From Pseudomonas sp. GD03944 (GTDB taxonomy: Bacteria > Pseudomonadota > Gammaproteobacteria > Pseudomonadales > Pseudomonadaceae), in NCBI RefSeq assembly GCF_029839275.1, contig NZ_JAOCAH010000005.1, positions 241,355 to 305,354 on the forward strand: a stretch of 64,000 bases of DNA, read 5' to 3'. The position numbers and the translations under genes were made by a program. Shown here in pieces: positions 25,994 through 35,968 of this stretch (position 1 is the first letter of the stretch; each line of letters begins with the position of its first letter). The notes beneath the pieces are model-generated. The model did not search any database, had not been told where the DNA came from, and saw only the letters and a program-made list of their open reading frames with translations.

Positions 25994-26986
25994 CTACGAC
26001 TGAGCCGCCAGCGCTCGCTTTTCGTCGGCCTCGGGGTCTTCCGGGTACCAGGTTTCACCGTCTTCGGTGCGCATCAGGTGCTTCGGCCCGACGGACAGCA
26101 GGACGCCGTCATTGGCATGCAGGTGACGGCAGGTCGGTTCGAAGTCCTGGCCCATGTCGACCTTCACCAGGCGGTCATCGGCACCGAGGCGGAAGACGCC
26201 ATCATCACAGGCCAGGTACAGCGCGTCGTTGAACCAGGCCATGCTCCAGAAATCCTTGTCGGTCACGCCGTGGGGGATTTCCTCCCAGGTCGAGCCGGTC
26301 GAACGCAGCAGCGTGCCGAGCTGGCCGCAGGCGTAGATCAGGTCCTCACGCACCATCCGCACGTGATGCAGAACGCACCATTTGGGTTGCACCTGCTGGT
26401 GCCACTGCCCGCCGAGGCGCTGCCAGATTTCACCGTTGAAACCGACTGCATAGAGGTTGGCCTCGCTCAGGCCATGGATCGCGTTGAAGCCGCACATCAC
26501 TTTGGCGCCACGGGGCGTGACCACGCCGTCGTCCTGGCGACTCCAGCTGCCGGGACCATCACGGCGATAGACCTGGCGACTCATACCGACCACATAGGGC
26601 ACGCCACCGATCATCTGAATATCACGCAGCTCGCCGCGGCCGGCCGGGCCGTCCCTGGAGTCGTCGATCACTTCATCGAACTGCCCGGCGAGCGAGCCGA
26701 TTGAGCAGATCCCATCGGGAGTGATCAGGAACAGCAGGAGCTCCGGATCCAAGGTGTGACACATCCGCGTCATCAACCGCTCGGAATGGTAAGGCGGCTG
26801 CCATTGCCATTCGCCGGTTTCGACCGAGCGCACGCACTTGAGGGTGCTGCTGTTTTTCGCGCCCAGTTTCGCGGCGAAAGTGACCTGGGCGATGGAGCGG
26901 AGGGTGTTGCGGTCCTGCACGTAGGCGAAGTGGTAGATGTAAGACATGTCCATAAGGGTAAGCTCTGCGTCCGTGACAACGGGCAT
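25994..26986 (-). CDS. Beta-propeller-like paralogue 1 (330 aa), first gene of the array
   Basis: This is the leading member of the array. Core motifs: YVVGMSRQVYRRDG at 131-144, LSEANLYAVGFNGEIWQRLG at 173-192, YACGQLGTLLRS at 218-229, FWSMAWFNDALYLACDDGVF at 246-265, and LLSVGPKHLMRTEDGETW. The first 110 residues are specific to this copy. In-frame ATGs at 26953 and 26947 are alternative starts and would match the other copies' lengths better. The array probably has its promoter in the 148 bp before this gene, which also holds a hairpin. Function unknown. Confidence 0.8.
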   Translation of the reverse strand: MPVVTDAELTLMDMSYIYHFAYVQDRNTLRSIAQVTFAAKLGAKNSSTLKCVRSVETGEWQWQPPYHSERLMTRMCHTLDPELLLFLITPDGICSIGSLAGQFDEVIDDSRDGPAGRGELRDIQMIGGVPYVVGMSRQVYRRDGPGSWSRQDDGVVTPRGAKVMCGFNAIHGLSEANLYAVGFNGEIWQRLGGQWHQQVQPKWCVLHHVRMVREDLIYACGQLGTLLRSTGSTWEEIPHGVTDKDFWSMAWFNDALYLACDDGVFRLGADDRLVKVDMGQDFEPTCRHLHANDGVLLSVGPKHLMRTEDGETWYPEDPEADEKRALAAQS

Positions 26987-27042
26987 GTGCTGCCCGAGCC
27001 AGGAATCCTACCCTGCTGGCCTACGGCCATAGCCCGGGCATC

Positions 27043-27072
27043 GGCCGGAATGAGCAATGGGTCACTCCGGCC
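27043..27072. repeat. Inverted repeat between lpd and the propeller array
   Basis: GGCCGGAATGA-(8 nt)-TCACTCCGGCC forms an 11-bp stem with one mismatch in the 148-bp gap between the lpd stop and the first propeller gene. No T-run follows on either strand, so it is not a classical terminator. It may separate the array from the lpd transcript or serve as an operator. Confidence 0.5.
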
Positions 27073-27134
27073 GTGCCTGTTTTGCCACCGGTGTCGCAAA
27101 GCCGTGCGGCGGCGCCGCGGCCTCGCGCCGTCAC

Positions 27135-28535
<1,401 letters not shown>

Positions 28536-28551
28536 GAAGCACTCCGATGTT

Positions 28552-29772
28552 CTAGGGAAGTTTCTGTGCCGCCAGGCCCGCCGTAATGGACGGCCGAGGG
28601 CGCAGCAGGTGAAAGGCAGCGAAAGCCGCACAGGCGAATGCGCCGTGCAGAATCACCATAGGCCACGCGCTGCCATCTTGCAGCACACCCAGCAGCACGC
28701 CGCTGCAGGTCGCCCCGGCCATCTGCGCAAAGCCCATGAACCCGGCCGCCAGCCCGGCCCGCTGGGCATTGGGCATGACCGCGCCGGCCACCGAGGCCGG
28801 CAGCAACATGCCGCCGCCCAGGGTCACCAGCACCTGGGGCAGCGACAGCCCCAGCACCGACAGCCCAGCCAGTTGATACACCAGCAACGTGCTCAGTGCT
28901 CCAGTGGCCACCAGGGCCACGCCAATGCCGGCGATCCTCTGCGGGCCCAGGCGCATGACGCTGCGCTGGGTGAAGATGGCCCCGGCGATCAACCCGGACA
29001 CGATACCGCCGAAGGTCAGGCCGTATTCGGCGGCGCTCAGGTGCAGCAGGCCGATGTACACCGCCGAGGAACCGGCGATCACGGCGAACATGGCGCCGTA
29101 GGTGCACGCCAGCACCAGGGCAAACATCTTGAAGGAGCGCGCCCTGAGTAAATCGGCATAGTTACCAGCCAGGCTGCGCAACTGGCCCGCCTGCGGGTCG
29201 AGGTGACGGTTGCTTTCGCGGTACAGCACCAGCACCGCCAACAGTGCCCCGCCGCCAACCTGAAGGGCCAGGACGACGGGCGCGTGCCAGCCCAGGCGCG
29301 CCGTCAGCAGGCCGCCGATGATCGGCGAAACGACGATGGCGCAGAGCATGCCGACCACCGTCAATGCCAGGGCGGGGGCGGCCTGGGCCTGCCACACATC
29401 ACGCACGATGGCGCGCGCCACGACCAGCGCCGCGCAGGCACCGAGGCCCTGCAGCACCCGGGCCGCGATGAATACCTCCATGCTGCTGGCCAGCAGCATC
29501 CACAAGGTCGCCAGCAGGTAGACCAGCAGGCCGGCGATCAACACCGGACGCCGGCCAACGCGATCGGACAACGGCCCGAGCAGCAACTGCCCCAGGCCGA
29601 ACGCGGCCACGAATGCCGACAGCGCCAGCACACCACTGCCCGAACGCGCCGCCATGAACAGCTCGATGGCACCTAAACTGGGAATGATCAGCTGGGTGGA
29701 GATTTCGCCGAGGGCGGTCAGGGCCACCAGCATCAGTAACAGCGCCCGTGACGGCGATGGGTAGGTTGGCAT
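28552..29772 (-). CDS. Bcr/CflA-type MFS drug exporter
   Basis: This 406-residue transporter has about twelve helices and probably exports drugs by proton antiport. It has [20 protein letters not shown] in the first loop, [20 protein letters not shown] as MFS motif A near residues 55-74, and [20 protein letters not shown] as motif C region. ATG at 29772 gives the usual length; the longer reading from 29817 lacks family support. It diverges from the thioesterase gene across a 123-bp AT-rich control region and is followed closely by lpd. Confidence 0.88.
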   Translation of the reverse strand: MPTYPSPSRALLLMLVALTALGEISTQLIIPSLGAIELFMAARSGSGVLALSAFVAAFGLGQLLLGPLSDRVGRRPVLIAGLLVYLLATLWMLLASSMEVFIAARVLQGLGACAALVVARAIVRDVWQAQAAPALALTVVGMLCAIVVSPIIGGLLTARLGWHAPVVLALQVGGGALLAVLVLYRESNRHLDPQAGQLRSLAGNYADLLRARSFKMFALVLACTYGAMFAVIAGSSAVYIGLLHLSAAEYGLTFGGIVSGLIAGAIFTQRSVMRLGPQRIAGIGVALVATGALSTLLVYQLAGLSVLGLSLPQVLVTLGGGMLLPASVAGAVMPNAQRAGLAAGFMGFAQMAGATCSGVLLGVLQDGSAWPMVILHGAFACAAFAAFHLLRPRPSITAGLAAQKLP

Positions 29773-29895
29773 GATCAGATCCTGCAGAGCGAGCCGACGA
29801 AGGGGCTCGCCAGCCATTTATATTTCGACCATAATTCAATTCATTAAATGTTGCCAATCATTTAAACAATGCTGTCCATCAAGGAGATCGATGCC

Positions 29896-30435
29896 ATGAA
29901 CACCCCGACCCGCGACGAGAAACTGGCTGCCTGGCTGGCAGCGGAACAGGCCATGCGAGCCAGGCTGGCCCAACCCGGCACCCTGACCCTGGCCCAGGTC
30001 AGTGAACTGCAACCCCAGGAATTCTTCGACGGCATCGGCAATGGCGACCTGCCCTGCCCGCCGTTCGGCCACCTGGTCGATTTCATTCCGCTGGAGTGGG
30101 AGTCCGGCCGCTTCGTGTTCCAGGGCACGCCGGATGCGCGTCACTACAACCCGCTGGGCAGCATCCACGGGGGCTACGCCGCGACGCTGCTCGACTCCTG
30201 CATGGGCTGCGCCATTCACACCCAGCTCAAGCGCGGCCAGGGCTACACCACCACCGACCTGCGCATCAGCTACGTGCGCGCCCTGACCAGCAAGGTCGGG
30301 CCGGTTCGCGCCGAAGGCCGCATCGTCCACCTCGGCCGTTCCACCGCCCTGGCCGAAGGCCGGATCTACGACGTGGACGACCGCCTGTACGCCGTCGGCT
30401 CGACCACCTGCCTGATCCTCGGGACACCCAGTTGA
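29896..30435 (+). CDS. PaaI-type hotdog-fold thioesterase
   Basis: This 179-residue cytoplasmic protein hydrolyses acyl- or aryl-CoA thioesters. The hotdog-fold active segment is HYNPLGSIHGGYAATLLDSC near residues 92-111, where the HGG and the following acidic residue fit the PaaI/YbgC group, followed by TDLRISYVRALTSKVGPVRA. AAGGAG at 29881-29886 lies ten bases before the ATG at 29896. It is followed after 39 bp by the thiolase gene, so the two may act together on acyl-CoA pools. Confidence 0.9.
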   Translation: MNTPTRDEKLAAWLAAEQAMRARLAQPGTLTLAQVSELQPQEFFDGIGNGDLPCPPFGHLVDFIPLEWESGRFVFQGTPDARHYNPLGSIHGGYAATLLDSCMGCAIHTQLKRGQGYTTTDLRISYVRALTSKVGPVRAEGRIVHLGRSTALAEGRIYDVDDRLYAVGSTTCLILGTPS

Positions 30436-30474
30436 TCACCCGCCTCGTGCCCTAACCCACACAGGATGACCACC

Positions 30475-31611
30475 ATGCACGCCATCGTTATCGCCGGTTT
30501 CGCCCGTTCGCCTTTTCACTTCGCGAAGAAAGGCGCCCTGATCAATCTGCGCCCGGATGATCTGGCTGCCCAGGTCCTCAAGGGGTTGGTGGACAACCTC
30601 GACCTCGACCCCGCCAGCATCGAAGACGTGATCATGGGCTGCGCCTACCCGGAAGCCGAGCAAGGCATGAACATCGCCCGCATCGCCAGTTTCCGCGCCG
30701 GCTTCCCGGAGACCCTGGGTGGGGCGACGGTCAACCGTTTCTGCGGTTCGTCCATGACCGCCGTGCACTTCGCGGCCGGGCAGATCATGCTCGGCGCTGG
30801 CGACGCCTTCATCTGCGCCGGGGTCGAGTCGATGACCCGCGTGCCCATGGGCGGCTTCAACCTGTCCCCCAACCCGACGCTGCTGCGCGACTTCCCCGAG
30901 GTGTACGCGAGCATGGGCCAGACGGCCGAAGAAGTGGCCAAACGCTTCGACATCAGCCGTGCCGACCAGGACGCCATGGCCGTGGAGTCCCATGCCAAGG
31001 CCAGCCGTGCCCAGGCGCAGGAGCTGTTTGCCGATGAAATCGTGCCGGTCAACACGCCCGACGGCCTGGTCGAAAGCGACGGCTGCATCCGCCCCGCCAC
31101 CAACCTGGAGGCGCTGGCCCAGCTCAAGCCAGCCTTCGGCGGCTCGGTCACCGCCGGTACAGCCTCCCCGCTCACCGACGGCAGCGCCGCGGTACTGGTG
31201 TGCACCGAGGCATTCGCCCGGCGACACGGCCTGACCATTTTCGCCCGCATCAAGGCCGTGGCCGTGGGCGGTTGCGCACCGGACATCATGGGCATGGGCC
31301 CGGTGGTGGCGACCCGCAAGGTGCTGGAACGCGCCGGCCTGGGCATCGCCGACATCGACCTGGTGGAACTCAACGAGGCGTTCGCCAGCCAGTCCCTGGC
31401 CTGCGTGCGCGAGCTGGGGCTGGACATGGCCAAGGTCAACCTCGACGGCGGCGCCCTGGCCATGGGGCACCCGCTAGGCGCTACCGGCGCGCGCATCACC
31501 GGCAAGGCCGCCAGCCTGCTGCACCGCACCGGTGGCCGCTACGCCATCGCCACACAATGCATCGCCGGCGGCCAGGGTGTCGCCACCCTGCTGGAGGCGG
31601 TGGACCACTGA
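30475..31611 (+). CDS. Acetyl-CoA acyltransferase (thiolase)
   Basis: This 378-residue thiolase cleaves 3-ketoacyl-CoA or condenses acyl-CoAs. The nucleophilic cysteine lies in NRFCGSSMTAVHFAAGQIM near residue 85-90, the catalytic histidine in GGALAMGHPLGATGARITG, and the second cysteine in CIAGGQG near the end. I prefer the ATG at 30475 over 30466, because AGGA then sits at normal distance while for 30466 it directly abuts the start. Gene order thioesterase, thiolase, TetR suggests a small fatty-acid or aromatic-acid CoA module. Confidence 0.92.
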   Translation: MHAIVIAGFARSPFHFAKKGALINLRPDDLAAQVLKGLVDNLDLDPASIEDVIMGCAYPEAEQGMNIARIASFRAGFPETLGGATVNRFCGSSMTAVHFAAGQIMLGAGDAFICAGVESMTRVPMGGFNLSPNPTLLRDFPEVYASMGQTAEEVAKRFDISRADQDAMAVESHAKASRAQAQELFADEIVPVNTPDGLVESDGCIRPATNLEALAQLKPAFGGSVTAGTASPLTDGSAAVLVCTEAFARRHGLTIFARIKAVAVGGCAPDIMGMGPVVATRKVLERAGLGIADIDLVELNEAFASQSLACVRELGLDMAKVNLDGGALAMGHPLGATGARITGKAASLLHRTGGRYAIATQCIAGGQGVATLLEAVDH

Positions 31612-31722
31612 CAGTGCGCTTCCTGTCGTGCGCCGGCCGCACGCCTGCATCCGGCGCTGAAAGAGCGGGACGAAGGGCGTAAGATGCTATCCGACATCTG
31701 AAATCGAACGGGCGAAAACACC

Positions 31723-32301
31723 ATGCGCTACTCAGAAGACCACAAAGCCCAGACCCACCAACGCATCATCGAAGAAGCCGCGCGGCTGTTCCGCCGCGAC
31801 GGCGTCGGCGCCACCGGCCTGCAGCCGCTGATGAAGACCCTGGGCCTGACCCATGGCGGCTTCTACGCCCACTTCAAGTCCAAGGACGAGCTGGTGGAAA
31901 CCGCCCTGCGTCACAGCGTCGAGAAACTCGGCGCCTCGACCAGGGCGATCGCCGAAGGCGAAAAGCCGCTCGCCACCCTGATCCGCCAGTACCTGTCGTC
32001 TGCCCACCGAGCGAACCCGGGCGAAGGCTGCCCACTGCCCACCATGTCCGCCGAGCTCGGCCAGCGTGGCGAGCCCAGCCCGACCACCGACGAGATGGTG
32101 CGCAACCGCCTGGCCTCCATCGAGGCCGGCCTGGGGGGCGATGAGGGGGCAGCGGACCAGAGCGTGCTGATCCTCAGCGCCATGGTCGGCGCCCTGCTGC
32201 TGTCGCGCAGCGTCAGCGATTCGGAGCTGTCCGACCGCCTGCTGAAAACCACCCGGCGCCTGTTGATCGAGCAGAACACCGACGAGGTGGCAAAACAGTG
32301 A
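31723..32301 (+). CDS. TetR-family transcriptional regulator
   Basis: This 192-residue repressor has the TetR helix-turn-helix at residues 10-55 (TGLQPLMKTLGLTHGGFYAH, then FKSKDELVETAL) and a helical ligand domain with CPLPTMSAELGQRGEPSP, a segment seen in regulators of the TetR_C-type linked to fatty-acid and aldehyde metabolism. It follows the thiolase by 111 bp on the same strand and may control the thioesterase/thiolase pair or the convergent SDR gene. Confidence 0.9.
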   Translation: MRYSEDHKAQTHQRIIEEAARLFRRDGVGATGLQPLMKTLGLTHGGFYAHFKSKDELVETALRHSVEKLGASTRAIAEGEKPLATLIRQYLSSAHRANPGEGCPLPTMSAELGQRGEPSPTTDEMVRNRLASIEAGLGGDEGAADQSVLILSAMVGALLLSRSVSDSELSDRLLKTTRRLLIEQNTDEVAKQ

Positions 32302-32311
32302 TCGATGACTG

Positions 32312-32370
32312 TCGCGGCTAAAGCCCCTCCCACGGACAGGACCGCTCTGTGGGAGGGGCTTCAGCCGCGA
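32312..32370. repeat. REP-like palindrome
   Basis: TCGCGGCTAAAGCCCCTCCC (32312-32331) pairs with GGGAGGGGCTTCAGCCGCGA (32351-32370). This is the typical Pseudomonas extragenic palindrome (GTGGGAGGGGCTT type). It is the only copy I found in the window and sits between tetR and a bidirectional terminator. Confidence 0.85.
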
Positions 32371-32421
32371 GCCTTTCCCTGCTCGATCTAGGCTGCCCCC
32401 TTTCCTGGCAAACACTAAACC

Positions 32422-32455
32422 AAAAAGCCCCGGCTGTTTCCATCCGGGGCTTTTT
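32422..32455. terminator. Bidirectional intrinsic terminator between tetR and the SDR gene
   Basis: AAAAAGCCCCGG and CCGGGGCTTTTT form a perfect 12-bp stem around a ten-base loop, giving a U-run on both strands between the convergent genes. Confidence 0.92.
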
Positions 32456-32469
32456 CATGGGCGTGACGC

Positions 32470-33264
32470 TTACTTGTAGCGGGCCGCCGCACTGCTGTGG
32501 GACAGATTCGGCCCCAGCTTGCCGCGGGCGCCGACCAGGGCCTGCCAGTCGGCGGCATCCGGCAACGAGGGGATGGTGACCAGCTCGCGCTGGTCGAAGC
32601 CGGCCAGGGCCGCGTCCACCATTTCCCCCACTTCCATGATCATGCTCGCCGGCAGGGCCGACTCGTCCATGCCACTGCGTTCCCAGATTTCCGTGCGGGT
32701 GATGCCCGGCAGCACGGCCTGCACCTGGACACCCTGCGCCTTCACCTCGCCATGCAAGGTCTGGCTCAGGCTCAGTACGTAAGCCTTGGTGGCGCTGTAG
32801 ACGGCGTTGAACATTTCCGGTGCCAGGGCCACCACCGAGGCGATGTTGATGATCGCGCCCCGCCCTGCCCCGCTGAAATTGGCGGCAGCCGCGGCGGACA
32901 GGTGGGTCAGGGACACGACGTTGAGCAGGATCATGCGGTCCACCGTCGCCAGGTCGGCCTCCGCCAGTTTGCCGTTCATGGCCATGCCCGCGTTGTTGAC
33001 CAGCAGGCTGATGGATTTGTCGCCGCGCAGCCGCTGGCTGACTGCCTGCAGGTCCGCCGCGTCGGTCAAGTCGGCTTTCAGGACCTCGACCTTCACCCCG
33101 AACTCCTGGCTCAGGCGCGCGGCGAGTGCTTCCAGGCGCGGCAGGTCGCGGGCCACCAGCAGCAGATCATGGCCGCGGCGGGCCAGGCGCTCGGCATAGG
33201 TCGCGCCGATGCCCGACGATGCGCCAGTAATCAGGGCAGTACCTTTTTCGTTCTGTGTGCTCAT
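32470..33264 (-). CDS. Short-chain dehydrogenase/reductase
   Basis: This 264-residue NAD(P)-dependent oxidoreductase has the cofactor motif TGASSGIGATY near residues 13-23, NNAGMAM near 89-95, the catalytic serine in IINIASVVALAP and YSATK near 155-159. The C-terminus is a typical SDR substrate lid. Its upstream side is AT-rich (33320-33380). The substrate cannot be told; members of this subgroup are often labelled DltE-like. Confidence 0.92.
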   Translation of the reverse strand: MSTQNEKGTALITGASSGIGATYAERLARRGHDLLLVARDLPRLEALAARLSQEFGVKVEVLKADLTDAADLQAVSQRLRGDKSISLLVNNAGMAMNGKLAEADLATVDRMILLNVVSLTHLSAAAAANFSGAGRGAIINIASVVALAPEMFNAVYSATKAYVLSLSQTLHGEVKAQGVQVQAVLPGITRTEIWERSGMDESALPASMIMEVGEMVDAALAGFDQRELVTIPSLPDAADWQALVGARGKLGPNLSHSSAAARYK

Positions 33265-33437
33265 TGCGTGTTTCCTCGGGGGTTCAGCGTGATGGACCGT
33301 GTGTGGAGGTATAGTGCGGCCAATAGAATTACATACATAATATAAAAATCATATGTCGATCATAATAAAAACTATCAACACCCTTTCCACCACCGAAACG
33401 CCAGCGATCACGCTGCCTGCCCACGAACGACAGGCAT

Positions 33438-33471
33438 AAAAAAAGCGGACAACCCTGGAGGGTTGTCCGCT
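33438..33471 (-). terminator. Intrinsic terminator after ahpF
   Basis: AGCGGACAACCCT and AGGGTTGTCCGCT form a perfect 13-bp stem with a two-base centre. On the minus strand it is followed by a run of seven U, 42 bp beyond the ahpF stop. Confidence 0.92.
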
Positions 33472-33512
33472 TGGTTTGACGCTGCTGCAGGGCTTGGTGA
33501 CAGCCCCCTGGA

Positions 33513-35066
33513 TCAGCTGCGGATCAGGTGATCGAATGCGCTCAGCGACGCTTTCGACCCTTCCCCCATGGCGATCACGATCTGCTTGTACGGCACCGTG
33601 GTCACGTCACCCGCCGCGAAGATCCCCGGCAGCGAGGTTTCGCCACGGGCGTCGACGATGATCTCGCCGCGGTCCGACAGCTCCACCGAGCCTTTCAGCC
33701 ACTCGGAGTTCGGCAGCAGGCCGATCTGCACGAAGATGCCTTCCAGCTCAACCGGGACGAACTCGTCGGAGTTGCGGTCCTTGTAGACCAGGCCGGTGAC
33801 CTTCTGGCCATCGCCTTTCACTTCACTGGTCAGGGCGCTGGTGATCACCTTGACGTTGGGCAGGCTGTACAGCTTCTTCTGCAGCACGGCATCGGCGCGC
33901 AGCTTGCTGTCGAATTCCAGCAGGGTGACATGGGCGACGATGCCCGCCAGGTCGATGGCCGCTTCCACGCCGGAGTTGCCGCCGCCGATCACTGCCACGC
34001 GCTTGCCCTTGAACAGCGGGCCGTCGCAGTGCGGGCAGTAGGCCACGCCCTTGTTGCGGTATTCCTTCTCGCCGGGCACGTTCATCTCTCTCCAGCGGGC
34101 GCCGGTGGACAGGATCACGGTCTTGGCTTTCAGGCTCGCACCGCTCTCGAACTTCACTTCGTGCAGGCCGCCTTCGCCGGTCGCCGGGATCAGGGCGCTG
34201 GCGCGCTGCAGGTTCATGATGTCGACGTCGTACTGCTTGACGTGCTCTTCCAGGGCACGGGCCAGTTTCGGGCCTTCGGTTTCCTGCACCGAGATGAAGT
34301 TCTCGATGGCCATGGTGTCCAGCACCTGGCCGCCGAAACGCTCGGCCGCGACACCGGTACGAATGCCTTTGCGGGCGGCGTAGATGGCTGCCGCGGCACC
34401 GGCCGGGCCACCCCCGATGACCAGCACGTCGAAGGCGTCCTTGGCGTTCAGCTTGGAGGCATCGCGGGCCGAGGCACCGGTGTCGATCTTCGCCAGGATC
34501 TGCTCGGCGTCCATGCGGCCCTGGCCGAACAGCTCGCCGTTCAGGTAGATGCTCGGTACCGACATGATCTGGCGGGACTCGACTTCGTCCTGGAACAGCG
34601 CGCCGTCGATGGCAACGTGGCGGATGTTCGGGTTGAGCACGGCCATCAGATTCAGCGCCTGCACCACGTCCGGGCAGTTCTGGCAGGACAGCGAGTAGTA
34701 GGTCTCGAAGTTGAATTCGCCTTCGAGGCTGCTGATCTGCTCGATGACCTCGGCCGCCAGCTTCGACGGGTGGCCACCGACTTGCAGCAGGGCCAGCACC
34801 AGCGAGGTGAATTCGTGGCCCATCGGCAGACCGGCGAAGCGCAGGCTGATGTTGCCGTTCGGGCGGTTCAGGCTGAACGACGGGACGCGGGCATCGGTGC
34901 CGTCGGTCTTCAGGGTGATCTTGTCGGTCAGGCTGACGATGTCGTCGAGCAGGCCGCGCAGTTCCTGGGATTTGTCGCTGTCATCGAGGGACGCGACTAT
35001 TTCGAACGGCTGGCTGACTTTTTCCAGGTAAGCCTTCAACTGGGTTTTGAGCGTGGCGTCCAACAT
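33513..35066 (-). CDS. ahpF: Alkyl hydroperoxide reductase subunit F
   Basis: This 517-residue flavoprotein passes electrons from NADH to AhpC. The N-terminal thioredoxin-like pair (residues 1-200) has the disulfide SCQNCPDVV near 128-134. The thioredoxin-reductase-like part follows, with [20 protein letters not shown] for [23 protein letters not shown] holding the second disulfide (CPHC) and the NADH site, and [20 protein letters not shown] at the end. It lies 131 bp downstream of ahpC with a hairpin between them, the common Pseudomonas arrangement. Confidence 0.97.
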   Translation of the reverse strand: MLDATLKTQLKAYLEKVSQPFEIVASLDDSDKSQELRGLLDDIVSLTDKITLKTDGTDARVPSFSLNRPNGNISLRFAGLPMGHEFTSLVLALLQVGGHPSKLAAEVIEQISSLEGEFNFETYYSLSCQNCPDVVQALNLMAVLNPNIRHVAIDGALFQDEVESRQIMSVPSIYLNGELFGQGRMDAEQILAKIDTGASARDASKLNAKDAFDVLVIGGGPAGAAAAIYAARKGIRTGVAAERFGGQVLDTMAIENFISVQETEGPKLARALEEHVKQYDVDIMNLQRASALIPATGEGGLHEVKFESGASLKAKTVILSTGARWREMNVPGEKEYRNKGVAYCPHCDGPLFKGKRVAVIGGGNSGVEAAIDLAGIVAHVTLLEFDSKLRADAVLQKKLYSLPNVKVITSALTSEVKGDGQKVTGLVYKDRNSDEFVPVELEGIFVQIGLLPNSEWLKGSVELSDRGEIIVDARGETSLPGIFAAGDVTTVPYKQIVIAMGEGSKASLSAFDHLIRS

Positions 35067-35102
35067 ATGCGTGTCCTCAATGACAAAATTCGGGCAATAA
35101 AA

Positions 35103-35127
35103 CGCCCGGACGGGTTACGCCCGGGCG
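35103..35127. promoter_or_regulatory. Hairpin between ahpC and ahpF, possible attenuator or RNA processing site
   Basis: CGCCCGG and CCGGGCG (7-bp stem, 11-base loop) lie just upstream of the ahpF start and downstream of ahpC. There is no T-run. Such a stem could protect the ahpC message and lower ahpF expression, matching the need for far more AhpC than AhpF. This role is inferred. Confidence 0.5.
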
Positions 35128-35197
35128 CCGGGCCCCAGGGGATGGGTTGCATCCCCCGGAGCTGACCATCGGGAAGCCGAGGCTTCCGGGTCGTGTT

Positions 35198-35761
35198 TTA
35201 GATCTTGCCGACCAGGTCCAGGGAAGGAGCCAGGGTCTTCTCACCTTCTTTCCACTTGGCCGGGCAGACTTCGCCCGGGTGGGAAGCGGTGTACTGGGCA
35301 GCTTTCAGCTTGCGCAGGGTCTCGCCCACGTCACGAGCGATCTCGTTGGAGTGGATTTCGACGGTCTTGATCACGCCTTCCGGGTTGATCACGAAGGTGC
35401 CGCGCAGTGCCAGGCCTTCTTCAGCGATGTGCACGCCGAACGCGTTGGTCAGCTGGTGAGTCGGGTCGCCGATCAGCGGGAACTGAGCCTTGCCAACGGC
35501 AGGGGAAGTCTCGTGCCATACCTTGTGCGAGAAGTGGGTGTCGGTGGTGACGATGTACACTTCAGTGCCAGCCTTCTGGAACTCGGCGTAGCTGTTGGCA
35601 GCGTCTTCGATCTCGGTCGGGCAGTTGAAGGTGAAAGCTGCCGGCATGAAGATGAGTACCGACCACTTGCCTTTCAGGCTCTGCTCGGTGACTTCGATGA
35701 ATTTGCCATTGTGAAAAGCGTTGACCTTGAACGGCTGAACTTGAGTGTTAATCAAAGACAT
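35198..35761 (-). CDS. ahpC: Alkyl hydroperoxide reductase subunit C
   Basis: This 187-residue typical 2-Cys peroxiredoxin reduces organic peroxides and hydrogen peroxide. The peroxidatic cysteine lies in FTFNCPTEIEDAANSYAEF near residue 47 and the resolving cysteine in HPGEVCPAKW near 166. Length is as in E. coli AhpC. GAAGGAGTT precedes the ATG by seven bases. The 207-bp AT-rich upstream region (35762-35968) probably holds an OxyR-type promoter; I could not fix the boxes with certainty. Confidence 0.97.
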   Translation of the reverse strand: MSLINTQVQPFKVNAFHNGKFIEVTEQSLKGKWSVLIFMPAAFTFNCPTEIEDAANSYAEFQKAGTEVYIVTTDTHFSHKVWHETSPAVGKAQFPLIGDPTHQLTNAFGVHIAEEGLALRGTFVINPEGVIKTVEIHSNEIARDVGETLRKLKAAQYTASHPGEVCPAKWKEGEKTLAPSLDLVGKI

Positions 35762-35968
35762 CAGTGAACTCCTTCGAGGGTTAGGAAATTTACAAGACGA
35801 ATCTTATTCCCATACGAGCTAAAAATCCTATTGATTGAACCCATGAAGCTGATTGAGCAGCTCAATCAATGGATAAGAAATTCATTTGGAAACAATAAGA
35901 TAAGAAGATCGAAAAGAACGCGACAGCGCCGCTTTTCGCCTCCCTTTCACGCGATCCAGCCCTAGTGA

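Noticed and set aside
29820..29880. AT-rich repeats (CATTAAATG, CATTTAAAC) as a TetR operator before the thioesterase gene
   Set aside because: The two elements are not a clean inverted or direct repeat and no second copy occurs near tetR, so support is too weak.
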